Shown here: positions 61,111-64,000 of the stretch, piece after piece
Layout of the letters: every line of letters starts with the position of its first letter
How positions within the stretch are numbered: position 1 is the stretch's first letter
Source of the DNA: CAZLWA01 sp964563165
Lineage (GTDB): Bacteria; CLD3; SB21
Direction of reading: 5' to 3'
Assembly (NCBI GenBank): GCA_964563165.1
Contig: CAZLWA010000005.1
Span: 1 to 64,000 of the forward strand
Length of the DNA stretch: 64,000 bases
Made by a program: the position numbers and the translations under genes
Notes under the pieces: generated by a model
Database searches by the model: none
What the model was told of the DNA's origin: nothing
What the model saw: the letters and a program-made list of their open reading frames with translations, nothing else

Positions 61111-62613
61111 TTAGTTTTTCTTCTTCACTTCTATCGCCGTAATGATCTTTGCCTCCCTCGACTGCGCATGCGCCAATTGAACCACCACCGCATCGCCGTT
61201 CTTGAAATTCTTGATCAACGCTTGATATTCTTCCAACGATGTGACCGGCTTATTGTTGATTTTCGTTAGGATAAATCCTTCGTAAATTTCCTGTTCTTTC
61301 GCATGCCAGGACGAACTGACTACCACCAAACCCTTATCCAAGGCTGATTTTCCGTCGCCGTTGATTTCCTGAACCTCGAATCCCATGCCGTTCCCGATCT
61401 CCTCTTCATTTTCTTTCAGGTTATTTTGTTTGACATCAATGGTCGGGAGGGAAGTTTTGCCGTCAATGGATTTCAATGTCACGGATTTAATGACCTTGTT
61501 TCTGTTCTGATAGATCAAAAGTTTGACGACGTCACCCGGTTTTTTCAACGCTACATACGCCTGCAGATCGTTCGTCTGATTGAGCGGGCGTCCGTCAATT
61601 TCCAATATGACATCCCCTTCGTGAATGTCGCTTTCTTTCGCGGCTCCGTTATTTGTCAGAGATTCGACCAGCACGCCTTGCGCCTTGTCGAGCCCGACGG
61701 CTTTCGCATAAGTGGCGTCCACTTCTTTGATGCCGACGCCGATATATCCGCGCACGGCTTTTCCGTACTTGATGATATCCTCCATCACATCCCGCGCGAT
61801 ATTCACCGGCACGGCAAAGCCGTAGCCCTGATACAATCCCGTCTTCGTAGCTATCGCCGTATTAATTCCGATCAATTCGCCTTTGATATTCACCAAAGCG
61901 CCGCCGCTGTTGCCGGGATTAATGACGGCGTCCGTTTGTATAAAACTCTCGACGCCGTATTGATCGCCGATGATATCGAGGTGTCCTCTTCCGATCGCGC
62001 TCACAATTCCCGCGGTCACTGTTGAAGTCAGGCTCAGCGGTGAACCCACGGCCAACACCCATTCTCCGACCTCCAAATTATCGGAATTGCCGAATTTTGT
62101 AACAGGTAAATTCTTTGCGTCGACTTTTATCAATGCCACATCAGTGAGCGGATCCGCACCGAGCAACCGGGCCTCAAGCGCGCGTTTATCAAATAATATT
62201 ACCGTAATTCGCTCGGACTCTTTGACCACGTGATTATTCGTGAGTATGTATCCGTCTTCGCGAACGATGACGCCCGAGCCCAGTCCTTGTTCAGGTATAT
62301 TCTTGTGAAATTTATTAAAAATACGGTCAAAACCTTCTCCCTCCGCAGCTTTCTTTACACTGGTGATGGTAACGACCGTCGGAGTAACTTCTTTGGCGAT
62401 CTGTGAAAACGCTTTTCCGGTATTTTCAATATTCGCCAACCGGCTGTTATCGGACGAGATTTCGTTTTTGGAATTATTGCCCGCAAATGAAGGATTCGTC
62501 ACATCCATTCTGGAGCTGACGATCAGTCCCGCAAAAATTCCGACAAGCAGAATTCCTGCAAGGATAATCAGAGGAAATTTCTTATTCATACCGCCCTTGT
62601 TTGTTTTACTCAA
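61111..62613 (-). CDS. DegP/HtrA-type serine protease, membrane-anchored
   Basis: The 500-residue protein has an N-terminal membrane helix (PLIILAGILLVGIFAGLIV), a trypsin-like domain with histidine in NNHVVKESE, aspartate in LTDVALIKVD and serine in PGNSGGALVN, and two C-terminal PDZ regions, the first with RGYIGVGIKEVDATYAKAVG and the second less typical. It degrades or refolds damaged periplasmic proteins. The downstream bifunctional-nuclease gene is upstream on this strand by 27 bases, so both may be cotranscribed. Confidence 0.93.
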   Translation of the reverse strand: MSKTNKGGMNKKFPLIILAGILLVGIFAGLIVSSRMDVTNPSFAGNNSKNEISSDNSRLANIENTGKAFSQIAKEVTPTVVTITSVKKAAEGEGFDRIFNKFHKNIPEQGLGSGVIVREDGYILTNNHVVKESERITVILFDKRALEARLLGADPLTDVALIKVDAKNLPVTKFGNSDNLEVGEWVLAVGSPLSLTSTVTAGIVSAIGRGHLDIIGDQYGVESFIQTDAVINPGNSGGALVNIKGELIGINTAIATKTGLYQGYGFAVPVNIARDVMEDIIKYGKAVRGYIGVGIKEVDATYAKAVGLDKAQGVLVESLTNNGAAKESDIHEGDVILEIDGRPLNQTNDLQAYVALKKPGDVVKLLIYQNRNKVIKSVTLKSIDGKTSLPTIDVKQNNLKENEEEIGNGMGFEVQEINGDGKSALDKGLVVVSSSWHAKEQEIYEGFILTKINNKPVTSLEEYQALIKNFKNGDAVVVQLAHAQSREAKIITAIEVKKKN

Positions 62614-62639
62614 TGTAAATTTTTTAAGAACAAAAAGCT

Positions 62640-63257
62640 CTAAATTTTTCTTGTTTTGCGAGGCACATGGTTGTCCTCATTTCGAACGCCGTATTTTTCC
62701 AGAACTTTTTTATTTACAAAGATCGGGCACTGAAAACGAACCGCCAGGCCGATCGCGTCGCTCGGCCTTGCGTCCACGACAGAAATCTTATCGTCGCTGC
62801 TTTGAATATAAAGCTGCGCATAAAAAGTTCTCTCTACCACCGACGTGATCTCCACCTTCAATAGCCTGGCGTCCAGTTGGTCCATCACGGATTTTAACAG
62901 GTCATTGGTGAGCGGACGAGGCGATTTTTCGCCTGCGATCTCGGCCTCAATGGCCACCGCCTCATTCACTCCGATCCAGATCGGGAGAGCGATGTTTTCT
63001 TTTTCCTCAAATAGAATCACCGCCGGCATTGCCGACAGCGAATCCGTGACGACGGCAAGGACTTTCACTTCAAGCGCGCTGGCCGGATGACTTGTGAAAC
63101 CGTCCAGGCTTTTCCTGATCCAGACGCGTTTATCGAAAATGAAGGCTAACGCCACAATCAGTACAAAGAAAAGAAAGAGTTTCAGAAGACGGGTTTTATT
63201 GGGTTTCGGCTTTTCATCGGCATCGGGGGTTGTCGGTTGGTTAATATCCATCATCAT
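62640..63257 (-). CDS. Bifunctional-nuclease-family protein with N-terminal membrane helix
   Basis: The 205-residue protein has a polar N-terminus, one membrane helix (LFLFFVLIVALAFIF, about residues 28-43) and the BFN/DUF151 domain: LPIWIGVNEAVAIEAEIAGE, RPLTNDLLKSVMDQL, YAQLYIQSSDDKISVVDARP and SDAIGLAVRFQCPIFV. Family members from plants and bacteria have nuclease activity in vitro; most bacterial ones lack a membrane anchor. If the helix is real the domain faces the periplasm or is tethered. It lies upstream of the DegP-type gene, and a predicted short RNA lies just before it. Confidence 0.9.
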   Translation of the reverse strand: MMMDINQPTTPDADEKPKPNKTRLLKLFLFFVLIVALAFIFDKRVWIRKSLDGFTSHPASALEVKVLAVVTDSLSAMPAVILFEEKENIALPIWIGVNEAVAIEAEIAGEKSPRPLTNDLLKSVMDQLDARLLKVEITSVVERTFYAQLYIQSSDDKISVVDARPSDAIGLAVRFQCPIFVNKKVLEKYGVRNEDNHVPRKTRKI

Positions 63258-63276
63258 CCTCTATGCCTTTGGAGTA

Positions 63277-63347
63277 AAAATAAAAAACCCAGGGATGAGG
63301 GAGTACCCTGGGTCTCTATCGTAGCCAGAGGTTAGGGGGTAACCTCC
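63277..63347 (-). ncRNA. Predicted ~70-nt RNA with promoter and terminator upstream of the bifunctional-nuclease gene
   Basis: On the minus strand a -35 box TTGCAT (63382-63377), a 17-base spacer and a -10 box TAAATT (63359-63354) precede a likely start at G63347. The RNA would begin with a hairpin GAGGTTA-CCCCC-TAACCTC, then a linker TGGCTACGATAGAG and the hairpin ACCCAGGG...CCCTGGGT (63313-63287), followed by TTTTTATTTTT: a full intrinsic terminator. It may be a free small RNA or an attenuator leader of the nuclease-protease operon. No known riboswitch class was recognised. Confidence 0.5.
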
Positions 63348-63349
63348 GC

Positions 63350-63385
63350 AATAAATTTATGTACAAATCCAGGAAAATGCAAGAA
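63350..63385 (-). promoter_or_regulatory. Sigma-70-type promoter of the predicted short RNA
   Basis: TTGCAT at 63382-63377 and TAAATT at 63359-63354 (minus strand) are separated by 17 bases, and the first G-rich stretch of the RNA lies seven bases past the -10 box. Three of six positions of the -10 and four of the -35 fit the consensus strongly enough to be credible together with the terminator downstream. Confidence 0.5.
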
Positions 63386-63558
63386 GAATTTTAGGGATTT
63401 GGAAGAAAGTTTAAAGTGTTAAGCGAAATTTCCATATTATCTGCTGAAAGCAATGGATTTTCTGCAGTTAGATTGAAATTGATAGAATCTATCATTTGAT
63501 AAATTAATTAAACAGGCGATGTTGCAATTCAGGCCGATTTTTTGTAATCTAACGCCGT

Positions 63559-64000
63559 ATGAAAATCGGGACCATTGAAATTGACAAACCGTTGTCGCTC
63601 GCGCCCATGGAAGATGTGACGGATATTTCCTTCCGAATTATCTGCAAGCGTCTCGGCGCGGATTTGCTGTACACCGAATTTACGAGCAGTGAAGCGCTGA
63701 TACGCGATGCTAAAAAGGCACTGAAAAAAATCGAGGTCGCCGAAGAAGAGCGGCCGGTGGCCGTACAGATTTTCGGCGGTCTGGAAACTTCCATGGAAGG
63801 TGCCGCCAAAGTCGCTGAAAACGCCGGTCCGGATTTTATTGACATCAACTGCGGCTGTTGGGTGAAGGATGTGGCGCTGCGCGGGGCCGGCGCCGGATTG
63901 CTCAAAGACCTGCCGCGATTTGAAGCGATCGTCCGATCAACCGTCAAAGGCACGAAACTCCCTGTCACCGTAAAAACGCGGCTCGGGTGGGATGCGCAGA
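63559..64000 (+). CDS. tRNA-dihydrouridine synthase, 3' end outside window
   Basis: Open from ATG 63559 to the window end (147 codons). Family features: SLAPMEDVTDISFRIICKRL (FMN-binding start of the TIM barrel), YTEFTSSEALIRD, PVAVQIFGG, FIDINCGC with the catalytic cysteine, GAGAGLLKD and VTVKTRLGWD. Dus enzymes reduce uridine in tRNA D loops using FMN and NADPH. The residue after the catalytic cysteine is tryptophan (GCW) instead of the common proline (GCP). No good ribosome-binding site is seen. Confidence 0.92.
   Translation, partial: MKIGTIEIDKPLSLAPMEDVTDISFRIICKRLGADLLYTEFTSSEALIRDAKKALKKIEVAEEERPVAVQIFGGLETSMEGAAKVAENAGPDFIDINCGCWVKDVALRGAGAGLLKDLPRFEAIVRSTVKGTKLPVTVKTRLGWDAQ

Overview
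The window is a 64 kb piece of a Gram-negative-type chromosome of moderate GC content. Gene density is high and many genes abut or overlap by 1-14 bases. TTG and GTG starts appear often (accA, the DhaL-DegV gene, the cyclodipeptide synthase, the retropepsin-like gene). The content points to the FCB group or a neighbouring candidate phylum, for example a Calditrichota-, KSB1- or Ignavibacteria-like lineage. Markers are a GWxTD-domain TPR protein, an alternate-type GlmU (TIGR03991-like), BshB1 of bacillithiol synthesis, SPOR/TPR proteins, very large Asp-box (BNR) exported proteins and a HTH_34-type regulator operon. Assignment is by family recognition only; no search was run.

Layout. 1-9.2 kb: 3' part of nadA, an exported Asp-box protein, a four-helix-bundle gene flanked by inverted arrays of a 9-base unit, anmK, a PurE-like protein lacking the catalytic residues, a dolichol-phosphate-mannose-type glycosyltransferase, accA, a thioesterase and a PAP2 phosphatase. 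9.1-21.2 kb (minus strand): MocA-like nucleotidyltransferase, UspA, thiE, a flippase-like membrane protein, an EnvC-like protein, a B12-binding radical SAM protein, a chemoreceptor, recX, thpR, a SPOR protein and a FakA-FakB-like fusion. 21.5-25.5 kb: a SpoIIE-type phosphatase gene broken by one in-frame stop, tag, and a GWxTD protein.

25.7-29.5 kb holds the most unusual unit: four plus-strand genes overlapping by 14, 4 and 4 bases. They encode a protein with a possible Xre-like N-terminus and unknown C-terminus, a tRNA-dependent cyclodipeptide synthase homologue, a sodium:solute symporter and a YkgJ-type cysteine-cluster protein. It looks like an undescribed cyclodipeptide pathway or signalling unit. 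29.5-36.7 kb (minus) has a second B12-binding radical SAM protein, an APC permease, a Rieske oxygenase, a beta-lactamase-fold hydrolase, a SpoU methyltransferase and a DUF2911 protein. 37-40 kb is a two-subunit molybdenum hydroxylase without a flavin subunit; a possible maturation factor (MocA-like) lies at 9.2-9.7 kb. 40-49.4 kb is rich in secreted peptidases and hydrolases (DPP IV, M1, proline iminopeptidase-like, amidohydrolase) plus a secreted MsrB. 49.4-50.8 kb is a four-gene minus operon around a winged-helix regulator, in which one small lipoprotein gene carries a one-base frameshift. 50.9-55.7 kb has a Ycf46-like AAA ATPase, a YibQ-like protein, alternate GlmU and bshB1.

55.8-59.7 kb is an accessory islet. 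A tRNA-Phe gene is followed by two or three damaged tRNA-Phe-like copies interrupted by small palindromes. The three best-preserved units each end in an 11-bp-stem, tetraloop terminator of different sequence. Then come A+T-richer genes for a DUF5678-like protein, a retropepsin-like protease with a SEC-C tail, a small ribbon-helix-helix-like protein, an SH3-type secreted protein, a small membrane protein and a zinc-ribbon membrane protein. 59.9-64 kb returns to core genes: AI-2E/PerM transporter, DegP-type protease, a bifunctional-nuclease-family protein with a predicted roughly 70-nt RNA upstream, and the start of a dus gene. No rRNA, CRISPR array, integrase or complete insertion sequence was seen.
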